Shown: positions 1-8,482 of the stretch, in pieces | Layout of the letters: each line of letters starts with the position of its first letter | Position numbering within the stretch: position 1 is the stretch's first letter | Source of the DNA: Yoonia sp. | Lineage (GTDB): Bacteria > Pseudomonadota > Alphaproteobacteria > Rhodobacterales > Rhodobacteraceae | NCBI RefSeq assembly: GCF_017854565.1 | Contig: NZ_JAFMHJ010000005.1 | Coordinates: 1-64,000 of the forward strand | DNA length: 64,000 nucleotides | Reading direction: 5' to 3' | The notes under the pieces: generated by a model | Told to the model about the DNA's origin: nothing | What the model saw: the letters and a program-made list of their open reading frames with translations, nothing else | The model's database searches: none | Made by a program: the position numbers and the translations under genes

Positions 1-54
1 CCCTCTGAACAGCCCCGAACAAACCATCAAACCCCACAATTGCCCGTGCCGGCG

Positions 55-297
55 TCAGCCTGGCAGCAGCCCTGCCTGCGTGGCCGCGGCGATTTCATCT
101 GCATCCAGCAGGCCATCGCCAGAGGTGTCCATGCTGGTGAACTCATCTTCTGTCATCTCAGGTATCACGGCCTGCAACTCAGGAAAGCTATACATCCCAT
201 CGCCGTTAATATCGATTGCATCATCCTGCGCAAAAGCTGGAAAAGCCAGCACAGTCAGAACAGCAAGAGGTGTCAGCAGCTGTGTCATACGGATCAT
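55..297 (-). CDS. Small exported EF-hand protein
   Basis: 80-residue protein, probably a periplasmic or secreted calcium-binding peptide. An N-terminal signal peptide (MIRMTQLLTPLAVLTVLAFPAFA) is followed by two EF-hand-like loops: DINGDGMYSFPE near residue 28 and DTSGDGLLDADE near residue 57. Both carry the expected Asp/Asn/Gly/Glu ligand pattern. AGGAGAACGAAA lies just upstream of the ATG at 297, which supports that start over the ATG three codons later. The gene appears monocistronic and diverges from the Rieske operon. Its partner or role cannot be read from the sequence. Confidence 0.85.
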   Translation of the reverse strand: MIRMTQLLTPLAVLTVLAFPAFAQDDAIDINGDGMYSFPELQAVIPEMTEDEFTSMDTSGDGLLDADEIAAATQAGLLPG

Positions 298-627
298 TTT
301 CGTTCTCCTATCAGGACATGAAGAAGGATTGTCACCTTCGCTAATACATATGTGCGCTATCGCATCACATTGCCATGGGTCCCTTTAAAACAAAAGAAAA
401 ACGGCGTCCTTGCGCCACATATCATGTGACTGATGCGCAAAAGCGCGCTTGGAAATCCGCGCGGTCGGGCAACCGGCGATCCTTGTCCTACGGCACCGAG
501 GACTTTGGGCGAATTCTGGCCAGACCGCTGTCGGGGCGATGTCGCTTTGGTCAAACGTGCTGTCGCGGCTGACGCTCCGACGTCAGCGCACCGCATGTTA
601 ATATATCGGTGACAAAGGACACCCAAT
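298..627. other. Divergent intergenic region without a convincing gene
   Basis: 330 bases between the EF-hand gene and the Rieske oxygenase gene, which diverge here, so both promoters should lie inside. I see a short palindrome CACAT-ATC-ATGTG at 416-428 and an AT-rich patch (GTTAATATAT) about 25 bases before the Rieske RBS. The ORF-track entries here (375-572 and the minus-strand 357-626) are low-complexity and have no recognisable family. I do not call them genes. Confidence 0.6.
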
Positions 628-1767
628 ATGGTCCAAGACCCTCTCGATGCCGTTCGTCAGCCGATTGAAACCGCCAAGGGCCTGCCCAACGCGCATTACA
701 TCGACCCCGCGACGTTTGAGCAAGAGAAACATGCGGTGCTTTGGGCAAACTGGACCGGCCTTGCCGTCACGGCGGATGTGCCTGAAAACGGCGACGCCAA
801 GCCTGTTACCTTCCTTGGCATGCCACTGCTCTTGATCCGCGACCGCGCCGGTCTGGTCCGTGTGTTTGAGAACATCTGCCGACACCGCGGCATGATATTG
901 GTGTCGGAACCCAAAAAGATCGAAGGCGCGATCCGCTGCCCCTATCATTCATGGTGCTATGCGACTGATGGCAAACTGGTGTCAACGCCGCACGTCGGCG
1001 GCCCCGGACACAACACCCATGACGCGATCGACAAAACGACACTGGGCCTGACCGAAATCCGCAGCCACATCTGGTTCGATACCGTTTTCATCAATATCGA
1101 CGGGACTGCCGCCCCATTTCAACAGGTACACGCCGACCTGATCGCCCGCTGGGCCGCGTTCGATCAGCCGATGCATCATGGAGGGCCCGACAGCCGCTTT
1201 GCCCTTGATCTCAAAACAAACTGGAAACTTGCGGTCGAAAACTACTGTGAAAGCTATCACCTGCCATGGGTGCATCCCGGCCTGAGCAGCTATTCCCGGC
1301 TCGAAGATCACTATAACATTGCAGAGCCTGGCCAATACTCGGGTCAGGGCACATTGGTCTATCGCCAGTTGTCGGGCGATGACGGTCAGACCTTTCCCGA
1401 CTTTCCGGGCCTCAGCGATAATTGGATCACCGGCGGCGAATACATGGCCGTCTATCCCAATGTCCTGTTGGGGGTGCAGCGTGACCATGCCTTTGTGATC
1501 GTGCTGGAGCCGCAATCGCTCGCGGCGACGCGCGAACATATTCACCTCTACTACGCCACGGCCCAAACCGACGCAGCCCTGCGCGCCAAGAACGCCACCC
1601 GGTGGCGCGCGGTGTTCGAGGAAGACATCTTTGTGGTCGAAGGCATGCAAAAAGGGCGCCATGCCCCCTATTTCGACGGTGGCCGCTTCAGCCCTGCGAT
1701 GGACGGGCCAACCCATTGTTTTCACGATTGGGTCGCAGCCAAGATCGCAACCCACCGCCGTGTATGA
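628..1767 (+). CDS. Aromatic ring-hydroxylating dioxygenase alpha subunit (Rieske oxygenase)
   Basis: 379-residue Rieske non-heme iron oxygenase, the terminal hydroxylase of a two- or three-component oxygenase. The [2Fe-2S] Rieske motif is visible as CRHRG...CPYHSW around residues 85-110 (CxH-x16-CxxH). The mononuclear iron site is ENYCESYHLPWVH near residues 205-217, with an acidic ligand candidate in the EEDIFVVEG stretch near residue 330. GGACACCCAAT precedes the ATG. No reductase, ferredoxin or beta subunit gene lies nearby, so electrons must come from elsewhere. The substrate cannot be told from sequence; relatives act on aromatic acids, quaternary amines and betaines. First gene of a compact operon whose stop overlaps the next start (ATGA). 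Confidence 0.92.
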   Translation: MVQDPLDAVRQPIETAKGLPNAHYIDPATFEQEKHAVLWANWTGLAVTADVPENGDAKPVTFLGMPLLLIRDRAGLVRVFENICRHRGMILVSEPKKIEGAIRCPYHSWCYATDGKLVSTPHVGGPGHNTHDAIDKTTLGLTEIRSHIWFDTVFINIDGTAAPFQQVHADLIARWAAFDQPMHHGGPDSRFALDLKTNWKLAVENYCESYHLPWVHPGLSSYSRLEDHYNIAEPGQYSGQGTLVYRQLSGDDGQTFPDFPGLSDNWITGGEYMAVYPNVLLGVQRDHAFVIVLEPQSLAATREHIHLYYATAQTDAALRAKNATRWRAVFEEDIFVVEGMQKGRHAPYFDGGRFSPAMDGPTHCFHDWVAAKIATHRRV

Positions 1768-1970
1768 CATTGCAGGACAGACTGCTTGCCGCGCATGCGC
1801 ACGGTGATCGCCACGCGCTTGTCGCGCTTTATACCCAAGCGGCGGATCAGGCGGCGGAAACGGACGCTGCTTGCTTTTATCTGACCCACGCCTATATCTT
1901 TGCGTTGGAAACCGGTGATGCCGCCGCCGATGCGCTCTATCGTCGCCTGAAGGCGCACGGACGCGTCTGA
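1764..1970 (+). CDS. Small helical hypothetical protein
   Basis: 68-residue protein starting MTLQDRLLAAHAHGD. The ORF track gives a longer version from 1602, but the ATG at 1764 overlaps the Rieske stop codon as ATGA, the coupling used elsewhere in this operon, so I take 1764. It is Ala/Leu-rich and predicted all-helical, with a repeat-like pattern resembling a single tetratricopeptide-type helix pair (ALYTQAADQA...ALYRRLKAHG). No known function. Tight coupling suggests it accompanies the oxygenase. Confidence 0.7.
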   Translation: MTLQDRLLAAHAHGDRHALVALYTQAADQAAETDAACFYLTHAYIFALETGDAAADALYRRLKAHGRV

Positions 1971-2031
1971 CCCCTTGCCCCCGTGCGCCGGGCAGGACAC
2001 TCTGCACCTGACCCAAGAACAGGACCCAGAC

Positions 2032-2973
2032 ATGGCCCCCCGCAAGATTATTATCGACACAGACCCCGGACAGGACGACGCCGTTGCGATCCTGCTTGCC
2101 CTCGCCTCCCCCGAGGATATCACGGTGCTGGGGATCACCGCAGTGGCGGGAAATGTGCCCCTGCCGCTGACCCAAAGGAACACCCGGATCGTGTGCGAAC
2201 TGGCAGGGCGACCCGATATGATGGTTTTTGCCGGGTGCGATGCGCCGATGCAACGCGCGCTGGTCACGGCGGAACATGTGCATGGCAAGACCGGCCTTGA
2301 CGGCCCGCAAATGGCCGACCCTACAATGCCGCTGCAGGATCAGCACGGCGTTGATTTCATTATCGAAACGCTGCGGCGCGAGCCGTCTGGCACAGTTACC
2401 CTGTGCCCAATTGGCCCCCTGACCAACATCGCCACCGCATTTGAAAAAGCCCCCGATATCATCCCCCGCATCCATGAAATCGTGCTGATGGGCGGTGCGT
2501 ATTTCACGGTTGGCAACATTACCCCTACCGCAGAGTTCAACATCTATGTCGATCCCGAAGCCGCCAAAATTGTCTTTGGCGCGCGGGTGCCGCTGACGGT
2601 CATGCCGCTGGACGTCACGCATCAGGCCCTGACCACAAGACCCCGCATCGACGCGTTTCGCGCCATGGGCACAAAGGTCGGTGATATGGTCGCCGCATGG
2701 ACCGACTTTTTCGAACGGTTCGATATGGAGAAATATGGCTCTGAGGGGGCGCCGCTGCACGACCCCTGCACCATTGCATATCTGATCGAGCCACAGCTAT
2801 TTAAAGGCCGCCATGTGAATATCGAGATTGAAACCCAGTCGGAACTGACCATGGGCATGACAGTCACCGATTGGTGGCGGGTCACGGACCGGCCGAAAAA
2901 CGCGACGTTCATGAACGAAATAGATGCGGCTGGCTTTTACGCGCTGCTCGCCGGTCGGTTGGCACGGCTATGA
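2032..2973 (+). CDS. Nucleoside hydrolase (IUNH family)
   Basis: 313-residue inosine/uridine-preferring nucleoside hydrolase that cleaves the N-glycosidic bond of ribonucleosides to free base and ribose. The N-terminal calcium-binding signature DTDPGQDDAVA is intact at residues 8-18. VLMGGAYF and the later HDPCTIAYLI motif complete the active site. The start at 2032 (MAPRKIIIDTDPG) is preferred to 1975 because family members begin just before the DTDPG motif. Length is typical. It sits between the small helical protein and the GNAT gene in one operon, with an ATGA overlap at its 3' end. Purine versus pyrimidine preference is not evident. Confidence 0.9.
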   Translation: MAPRKIIIDTDPGQDDAVAILLALASPEDITVLGITAVAGNVPLPLTQRNTRIVCELAGRPDMMVFAGCDAPMQRALVTAEHVHGKTGLDGPQMADPTMPLQDQHGVDFIIETLRREPSGTVTLCPIGPLTNIATAFEKAPDIIPRIHEIVLMGGAYFTVGNITPTAEFNIYVDPEAAKIVFGARVPLTVMPLDVTHQALTTRPRIDAFRAMGTKVGDMVAAWTDFFERFDMEKYGSEGAPLHDPCTIAYLIEPQLFKGRHVNIEIETQSELTMGMTVTDWWRVTDRPKNATFMNEIDAAGFYALLAGRLARL

Positions 2974-3419
2974 CCACAGCGATCCACCTTGCCGGGCCGG
3001 ATGACGGCGATCGTGTTCTGGCGCTGATACAACGCAGTCACGAAGAACGTGGCCTGCCCCATGATGACGCCCACCGTGCCGCTACCATCTTGCCGTTGCT
3101 GGATGGCAGTCCGTTGGGCGCTGTCTGGCTGATCGGTCCGGCACGCGCGCCGCTGGGGTATGTGATGATCACCTTTGGGTGGTCGGTTGATCTGGGCGGC
3201 CTGATCGGCTGGGTCGAAGATATCTTTATCCGCCCCAGCGTGCGCAAACGGGGTATCGGAACAGAGGTGCTACACGGCGTTGCGCGCACCCTTGGGCAGG
3301 CCAATTTGCGGGCTCTACATGCCAATGTACCCGATGGCGACAACCCAATCGCACGGTTCTGTGCCAAGGTCGGCTTTGGCCACGATCGAACTCTGCGCGT
3401 GATGACGGATATCTTGTGA
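2970..3419 (+). CDS. GNAT family N-acetyltransferase
   Basis: 149-residue Gcn5-related acetyltransferase. The acetyl-CoA binding motif A is visible as VEDIFIRPSVRKRGIGTEVL (R/Q-x-x-G-x-G/A as RKRGIGT), and the C-terminal NPIARFCAKVGF matches motif B (N..A..FYxKxGF). The start at 2970 overlaps the nucleoside hydrolase stop (ATGA); the longer ORF start at 2871 lies inside that gene. The stop overlaps the selO start by one base (TGATG). Acceptor substrate unknown. Confidence 0.88.
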   Translation: MTTAIHLAGPDDGDRVLALIQRSHEERGLPHDDAHRAATILPLLDGSPLGAVWLIGPARAPLGYVMITFGWSVDLGGLIGWVEDIFIRPSVRKRGIGTEVLHGVARTLGQANLRALHANVPDGDNPIARFCAKVGFGHDRTLRVMTDIL

Positions 3420-4825
3420 TGAAAATTCCCTTTGATAACAGCTATGCCACGCTGCCATCCCAGATGTTCACCGCCCAATTGCCAACCCCGGTGCAGGCAC
3501 CACAGATCATTGCGACAAATGCGTCACTCGCTACGCTATTAGGTATCGACCCTGCGGAACTGGATGCCGCAAACGTATTTGCCGGCAATGAAATCCCAGA
3601 TGGCGCGGCCCCGCTTGCGCAGGCCTATGCTGGCCACCAATTCGGCAACTGGAACCCGCAATTAGGCGATGGCCGCGCGATTCTGCTGGGCGAGGTCGTG
3701 GCCACCGACGGCGTCCGCCGCGATATCCAGCTTAAGGGTGCCGGCCCTACCCCCTATTCACGCCGCGGCGACGGGCGCGCATGGCTTGGACCGGTCATGC
3801 GCGAATATCTGGTCAGCGAGGCGATGCATGCCATGGGCGTGCCGACCACGCGGGCGCTGGCCGCCGTGACCACCGGCGAACCCGTTTACCGCGAAGAAAT
3901 GCTGCCCGGTGCCATCATCACCCGCGTCGCCCAAAGCCATATCCGCGTGGGCACGTTCCAGTTTTTTGCTGCGCGCGGGGATATGATGGCGCTGCAGGCA
4001 TTGGCCGATCACGTGATCGCGCGCCACTACCCTGACGCGGACGGGACAGCGGCCCTGCTGGATATGGTGATCGAAAAATATGCCAAACTGATCGCGAAAT
4101 GGATGGGGCTTGGGTTCATCCACGGCGTGATGAATACCGACAATGTGTCAATCGCGGGGGAAACGATCGACTATGGCCCCTGCGCGTTCATGGACAACTT
4201 TCATCCCGACTCTGTCTTTAGCGCGATTGATCAATATGGCCGCTATGCCTATTCTAACCAGCCCGGGATCGGTGCATGGAACATGGCGCAATTCGCCACG
4301 GCGCTTATCCCGCTGATGCCCGACAGGGATGCGGCGATTGAAAGCTTTACACAGGCTGTCAACGGCTTTGCCCAAGTTTACGAAACGGCTTGGCTTGCTG
4401 TCTTTGCTGCCAAACTTGGGATCACCGACACCACCGAAAACGACCGCCCGCTGATCACCGATCTGCTGGGTTTGATGGCGACGGACGATGCAGATTTTAC
4501 AAACGTCTTTGCGGCATTGGGCACGGACGCCACGCGCGACCAATTCCTTGATCGTGATGCTTTCGATGCATGGTCCATCCGCTGGACGGCGCGCAAATCC
4601 AATGATTCACATGCCATCATGGCTGCCAGTAATCCAAAAATCATCCCCCGCAATCACCGCGTCGAAGAGGCGATTGTCGCGGGTCGCGCGGGCGATCTCG
4701 CGCCGTTTCATGCCCTTTTGCAGGCCGTCACCGAACCCTTTGCGCCCCTTACAAATGACACCGCCAAATTCGCGCAGGCGCCGTTGCCCAATGAGCGGGT
4801 CACACGGACGTTTTGCGGGACCTGA
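3419..4825 (+). CDS. selO: Protein adenylyltransferase SelO (YdiU family)
   Basis: 468-residue pseudokinase-fold enzyme that AMPylates Ser, Thr or Tyr of target proteins, linked in bacteria to redox stress. Family motifs are clear: YAGHQFGNWNPQLGDGRA, LKGAGPTPYSRRGDGRAWLG and VMNTDNVSIAGETIDYGPCAFMD (metal/ATP region), plus a C-terminal FCGT whose Cys occupies the place of selenocysteine in eukaryotic SelO. The ATG at 3419 overlaps the GNAT stop; the track's 3416 start is an in-frame GTG one codon earlier. The last 26 bases overlap the 3' end of the convergent EamA gene. Last gene of the Rieske operon. Confidence 0.94.
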   Translation: MKIPFDNSYATLPSQMFTAQLPTPVQAPQIIATNASLATLLGIDPAELDAANVFAGNEIPDGAAPLAQAYAGHQFGNWNPQLGDGRAILLGEVVATDGVRRDIQLKGAGPTPYSRRGDGRAWLGPVMREYLVSEAMHAMGVPTTRALAAVTTGEPVYREEMLPGAIITRVAQSHIRVGTFQFFAARGDMMALQALADHVIARHYPDADGTAALLDMVIEKYAKLIAKWMGLGFIHGVMNTDNVSIAGETIDYGPCAFMDNFHPDSVFSAIDQYGRYAYSNQPGIGAWNMAQFATALIPLMPDRDAAIESFTQAVNGFAQVYETAWLAVFAAKLGITDTTENDRPLITDLLGLMATDDADFTNVFAALGTDATRDQFLDRDAFDAWSIRWTARKSNDSHAIMAASNPKIIPRNHRVEEAIVAGRAGDLAPFHALLQAVTEPFAPLTNDTAKFAQAPLPNERVTRTFCGT

Positions 4826-5699
4826 CGGGACGATTGATCAAGATGATCCCAATGGCCACAAGAACCAAAGCCCCGATCAGGTCGGGGCCGACCTGCTCGC
4901 CCAGCAAAAACCATCCCAGACCCACGCTCAGCACCGGTGAAAGAAAGCTGAAAGAGGCCACGCCGGATGCCGGATAGATCGACAAAAGCCAAAGCCAAAA
5001 GATGAAGCCTGCGCTGACAACCACCACGATCTGAAACAACAAACCCGCAATATGAATAGGGGCCAATTCGCGGATGAATGGTCCGTAAAACAAGGCCGCA
5101 ACCAGCAAAATAGGGGCCGATACACCGACCTGCCAGAACAGCTGAATTTCGGGGCGCACCAGCCGCAAAGGCGAGGCTTTGGCCATCATCGCCGTCACAG
5201 CCCAGCCCACGGCCGCACCCAACGCCGCCATGTCACCCCAAAAACTGCCCGCACCATCAGACCGATTAAGCAGCGCCCATGCGACCCCTGCCAACGCGAA
5301 TGCCAGCCCCAACGCCTTGATCGCCGTAATCCGGTCATCGGGCATCACGAAATGTGCAATGAACGCCAGCCAGACCGGCATGGAATAAAAGATGACGCCG
5401 GATCGCCCCACCGTCGTCAAATCAAGCGCGACAAACAGGCACAGAAACTCTAGCGCAAACACCGTTCCGGTGATCACACCCGCCAATCGCGTGCCCGGCG
5501 CGAACCGCAGGGGGATGCCGCGCCATCGCAGCCACATCCAGATGCACAGCACAGCTCCCGCAGACCGCACACCGGCAAAGAACACCGGCTGCAAACCGCC
5601 GTTGGTCACTTTGATCACCACCTGATTGAATGCCAACAGCAACGCAAAACCCGTCAGGGCGGTCGCACCAAAAAGATCAATCTGCGTTTTGCGTTCCAT
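4800..5699 (-). CDS. EamA/DMT family transporter
   Basis: 299-residue inner-membrane protein of the drug/metabolite transporter superfamily. About ten hydrophobic segments are arranged as two EamA repeats: the first around residues 15-140 (FALLLAFNQVVIKVTNGG...), the second around 155-290 (AALGAAVGWAVTAMMAKAS...FSFLSPVLSVGLGWFLLGEQ). The GE near the end of each repeat is typical. It probably exports or imports a small metabolite of unknown identity. Its 3' end overlaps selO, so the two genes converge without a terminator between them. Confidence 0.88.
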   Translation of the reverse strand: MERKTQIDLFGATALTGFALLLAFNQVVIKVTNGGLQPVFFAGVRSAGAVLCIWMWLRWRGIPLRFAPGTRLAGVITGTVFALEFLCLFVALDLTTVGRSGVIFYSMPVWLAFIAHFVMPDDRITAIKALGLAFALAGVAWALLNRSDGAGSFWGDMAALGAAVGWAVTAMMAKASPLRLVRPEIQLFWQVGVSAPILLVAALFYGPFIRELAPIHIAGLLFQIVVVVSAGFIFWLWLLSIYPASGVASFSFLSPVLSVGLGWFLLGEQVGPDLIGALVLVAIGIILINRPVRSRKTSV

Positions 5700-5933
5700 C
5701 CGCGCAACTGATGCGCTGGGATGATCGGTGTCAAGCCGCCTTGGTCACCCAGCACCCGCGATATCCCGCCCCGGCCGCGACGAGCCGGGTCAGCGGCCAT
5801 GCGCGGTCACACCGGCACGGACCAACGGAGGGTATTTTCAAAATCCGTGCGGGCCATTCGTGCACCCAGAAGTCCGGGCCGGAACGCGCATTTGATGCGA
5901 CACCGCAAAATGCAGCGGGAATGGGGTAACGCG

Positions 5934-5977
5934 CATGTTGCCTCCGATTCTTGACAGATATCAGCGCGCGCAACATG
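5934..5977 (+). repeat. Inverted repeat CATGTTGC / GCAACATG
   Basis: Eight-base perfect arms CATGTTGC (5934-5941) and GCAACATG (5970-5977) flank a 28-base loop that contains TTGACA. Together with the terminator hairpin ten bases downstream this gives two consecutive stems on the plus strand, as in many sRNA 3' halves. An alternative reading is an operator over the TTGACA/CATGTT promoter-like pair. Confidence 0.4.
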
Positions 5978-5986
5978 TTCGGCCAC

Positions 5987-6027
5987 GTCTGGCCCCTTCT
6001 TGGCAACGTGAGGGGGCCAGACTTTTT
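5987..6027 (+). terminator. Orphan intrinsic terminator, plus strand
   Basis: A 12-bp stem GTCTGGCCCCTT / AGGGGGCCAGAC (one mismatch or wobble) with a 12-base loop is followed at once by TTTTTGTT. The T-run is only on the plus side, so it does not serve the minus-strand genes on either side. Confidence 0.8.
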
Positions 6028-6028
6028 G

Positions 6029-6574
6029 TTACTCGGTCACCCGGACGGCCTGCATGATGTCGGGCGCACCGACAACAGACCCGTTGGGACCAGTCCCGCG
6101 TTTGATTGCGTCGACAATCTCCATGCCAGACGCGACCTCTCCGACAACTGTATACTGGCCGTTCAGGAAATAACCGGGTTCGAACATGATAAAGAACTGG
6201 CTATTGGCCGAATTGGGGTTTTGCGACCGCGCCATGCCGATCACGCCGCGTTCAAACGGCTTGTCCGAAAACTCGGCAGGAATATCAGGCAGATCGGATC
6301 CACCCGTTCCCGCACGCGACAGATCACCACCGTCAACGCCGTTTTGCACATCACCGGTCTGCGCCATAAAGCCATCAATCACGCGGTGAAAAACCACGCC
6401 ATCATAGGCACCCGTTTCAGCGATAGCGGTGATTTGCGCCACGTGCAGCGGTGCAACATCTTCGAACAGGTCGATGACAATCGTGCCGTTCGCCTCGCCC
6501 GCGATGTCGATTTCAAGGCCGGCACTGAACGCCGGGCTGGCCAGAACGGCAAAAACTGCGGCGGCCCTAAACAT
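6029..6574 (-). CDS. Periplasmic cyclophilin-type peptidyl-prolyl isomerase
   Basis: 181-residue cyclophilin with an N-terminal signal peptide (MFRAAAVFAVLASPAFSAG), so it probably assists folding of exported proteins by cis-trans isomerisation at proline. The catalytic core reads VVFHRVIDGFMAQTGDV, then NSANSQFFIMFEPGYFLNGQYTVVGEV. The active-site Arg (FHRVI) and Gln (SQFFI) are present. It starts inside the end of the upstream cytoplasmic paralogue (8-base overlap), so both are translated from one mRNA. The pair looks like a tandem duplication in which one copy gained a signal peptide. Confidence 0.92.
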   Translation of the reverse strand: MFRAAAVFAVLASPAFSAGLEIDIAGEANGTIVIDLFEDVAPLHVAQITAIAETGAYDGVVFHRVIDGFMAQTGDVQNGVDGGDLSRAGTGGSDLPDIPAEFSDKPFERGVIGMARSQNPNSANSQFFIMFEPGYFLNGQYTVVGEVASGMEIVDAIKRGTGPNGSVVGAPDIMQAVRVTE

Positions 6575-7073
6575 CTGCGGCGACCTTGACGCTGATCATC
6601 CGGTCCGGGTTCTTTGGCGGCTCGCCTTTGACGATGGCATCCACATGTTCCATCCCGGAAATGACCTGACCATAGACAGTATACTGCCCGTTCAGGAAAT
6701 CATTATCCTTGAAGTTGATGAAAAACTGGCTGTTCGCCGAATTGGGGTTGGCGGAACGTGCCGCACCCAGTGACCCACGCGCATGTGGGATCTTGGAAAA
6801 CTCGGCTGGCAGATCAGGCAGTTCGGACGCGCCCGTACCAGCGCGACCGATATTGAAATCTTTTTCCATATTGCCATTGGCCACATCGCCCGTCTGGGCC
6901 ATGAAACCGTCGATAACGCGGTGAAAGCACACGTTGTCATACGCACCGGCGCGCGCCAGTTCCTTCATCCGGGCAGTATGCGCCGGGGCAACATCGGGCA
7001 ACAGTGCAATGACCACGTCGCCGCCTGTCAGTGTCATGATGATTGTGTTTTCGGGATCTTTGATTTCGGCCAT
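6567..7073 (-). CDS. ppiB: Cytoplasmic cyclophilin-type peptidyl-prolyl isomerase
   Basis: 168-residue cyclophilin A-type PPIase without signal peptide. Motifs VCFHRVIDGFMAQTGDVANG, NSANSQFFINFKDNDFLNGQYTVYGQV and GMEHVDAIVKGEP are intact. It is the upstream gene of the two-cyclophilin operon and diverges from pgk. GCGCCC(A) and an AGGAGCG-like sequence precede the ATG. Assignment to the PpiB class rests on lack of a leader and the short length. Confidence 0.92.
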   Translation of the reverse strand: MAEIKDPENTIIMTLTGGDVVIALLPDVAPAHTARMKELARAGAYDNVCFHRVIDGFMAQTGDVANGNMEKDFNIGRAGTGASELPDLPAEFSKIPHARGSLGAARSANPNSANSQFFINFKDNDFLNGQYTVYGQVISGMEHVDAIVKGEPPKNPDRMISVKVAADV

Positions 7074-7202
7074 TGGGCGCTCCTTAGTCTACATATTGCG
7101 CCCTGACATATGGTGCGCAGACGCAATTGCCAACCCGGTCCGGTTGACGCGGGCGGCCCATTGCCGCAACAAAGCGGTGAACCCGAACACAAGGATGGAC
7201 CG

Positions 7203-8378
7203 ATGGCCTGGAAAACACTCGACGATATGGATTTTGCCGGAAAAACTGCCCTTGTGCGGGTGGATATCAACGTGCCGATTGAAAACGGTGTCGTGACGGA
7301 TACGACCCGTATTGAACGGATCATCCCAACCGTGGACGATATTCAGGAAAAAGGTGGCAAGGTCGTCCTGATGGCACATTTTGACCGCCCCAAAGGTCAG
7401 GTCGTGCCCGAAATGTCGCTGGAACATATCGCGCCAACCGTGGCCAATGTGCTGGGCCTGCCGGTGACCTGGGTCAATTCCGACTATGCCGATGCGGTGG
7501 CCGAGATGGCCGGCGACGAGGTGCTGTTGCTGGAAAACCTGCGCTTCAACCCCGGCGAAGAAAAGAACGACCCCGCGTTTGCCGCCCGCCTGGCCAGCCT
7601 TGGGGATATCTATGTGAATGATGCGTTTTCCGCTGCGCATCGCGCGCACGCAAGCACCGAAGCGATCGCCCATCTGTTGCCGTCATGCGCGGGCCGTCTG
7701 ATGGCCGAAGAGCTGGGCGCGCTTGAAAAGGCGCTTGGCACGCCCGAACGGCCAGTGGTCGCCGTGGTGGGCGGGGCCAAAGTATCGACCAAGCTTGATC
7801 TGCTGGGCAACCTTGTCGGCAAGGTCGATCATTTGGTGATCGGGGGCGGCATGGCCAATACATTCCTTGCCGCACAGGGCATCAATGTGGGCAAATCACT
7901 TTGCGAGCATGATCTGGCCGATACCGCCCGCGACATTTTGGCCAAAGCTGCGGCGGCAGGCTGCGAAATTATTCTGCCGCATGATATTGTCGTGGCGCGC
8001 GCATTCAAGGCTGGTGCTGCCAGCGAAATATGCGCGCCCGATGCCTGCCCTGCCGATGCGATGATCCTTGATGCCGGTCCCGCCACCGTCGCCTATATCA
8101 GCGAAGTGTTGAAACAAGCCAAAACCTTGGTTTGGAACGGCCCGCTGGGCGCGTTTGAGATTGAACCGTTCGACAAGGCCACCAATGCCGCCGCAGTCAA
8201 GGCGGCGGAACTGACCAAGGCAGGAAAGCTGATTTCCGTGGCCGGGGGTGGTGACACGGTTGCGGCACTTAATCAGGCAGGTGTCGCGGATGACTTTACC
8301 TATATTTCCACGGCAGGCGGCGCATTTCTGGAATGGATGGAAGGTAAGGAACTGCCCGGCGTGGCCGCGCTGGGTTAG
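7203..8378 (+). CDS. pgk: Phosphoglycerate kinase
   Basis: 391-residue PGK, interconverting 1,3-bisphosphoglycerate plus ADP with 3-phosphoglycerate plus ATP in glycolysis and gluconeogenesis. The N-terminal signature [13 protein letters not shown], the [10 protein letters not shown] loop, [29 protein letters not shown] and the C-terminal [10 protein letters not shown] nucleotide loop are all present. I chose 7203 ([14 protein letters not shown]) over 7110 because the upstream residues are low-complexity and absent from the family; AAGGATGGACC precedes it. Length is normal for bacteria. Confidence 0.97.
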   Translation: MAWKTLDDMDFAGKTALVRVDINVPIENGVVTDTTRIERIIPTVDDIQEKGGKVVLMAHFDRPKGQVVPEMSLEHIAPTVANVLGLPVTWVNSDYADAVAEMAGDEVLLLENLRFNPGEEKNDPAFAARLASLGDIYVNDAFSAAHRAHASTEAIAHLLPSCAGRLMAEELGALEKALGTPERPVVAVVGGAKVSTKLDLLGNLVGKVDHLVIGGGMANTFLAAQGINVGKSLCEHDLADTARDILAKAAAAGCEIILPHDIVVARAFKAGAASEICAPDACPADAMILDAGPATVAYISEVLKQAKTLVWNGPLGAFEIEPFDKATNAAAVKAAELTKAGKLISVAGGGDTVAALNQAGVADDFTYISTAGGAFLEWMEGKELPGVAALG

Positions 8379-8447
8379 GTTGGGGTATTCCAGACAGCGA
8401 TGGTTTAACCTGTGAAGTTGTAATCGGGCTTGTATTATGAACACTGT

Positions 8448-8459
8448 TCACATATGTGA
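8448..8459. promoter_or_regulatory. Palindrome TCACATATGTGA upstream of exported-protein gene
   Basis: A perfect 12-base palindrome lies 24 bases before the ATG of the 8483 gene and sits inside a longer imperfect inverted repeat (GAACA...TGTTC). Position and symmetry suggest a dimeric regulator operator near the promoter or RBS. The cognate protein is not identifiable. Confidence 0.4.
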
Positions 8460-8482
8460 GTATTGTTCAAAGGAGAAAGCCC

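Larger units (their letters stand above)
5700..6028. other. Gene-poor region with orphan plus-strand terminator; possible sRNA
   Basis: 329 bases between the EamA start and the first cyclophilin stop. A 91-codon minus-strand ORF (5731-6006, ending GYRGCWVTKAA) has moderate codon bias but no family I recognise, and I do not call it. The plus strand ends in a textbook intrinsic terminator (5987-6027) with no plus-strand gene to serve. TTGACA-N17-CATGTT (5951-5979) resembles a sigma-70 promoter, but it lies so close to the terminator that its transcript would be about 40 nt. A plus-strand small RNA somewhere in 5700-6027 is plausible but unproven. Confidence 0.35.

Noticed and set aside
982-2760. 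592-codon minus-strand ORF
   Set aside because: Antisense to the Rieske oxygenase and nucleoside hydrolase genes, both with intact family motifs. Its translation is His/Arg/Gly-rich and has no family resemblance, which is a high-GC shadow.
5868-5880. AAGTCCGGGC, similar to a conserved RNase P RNA block
   Set aside because: The surrounding 329 bases lack the other conserved RNase P blocks and the space is too small for a ~400-nt type A RNA.
5731-6006. 91-codon minus-strand ORF ending GYRGCWVTKAA
   Set aside because: Codon bias is only moderate, the start is unclear and no family was recognised. Left as an open possibility in the intergenic entry, not called as a gene.
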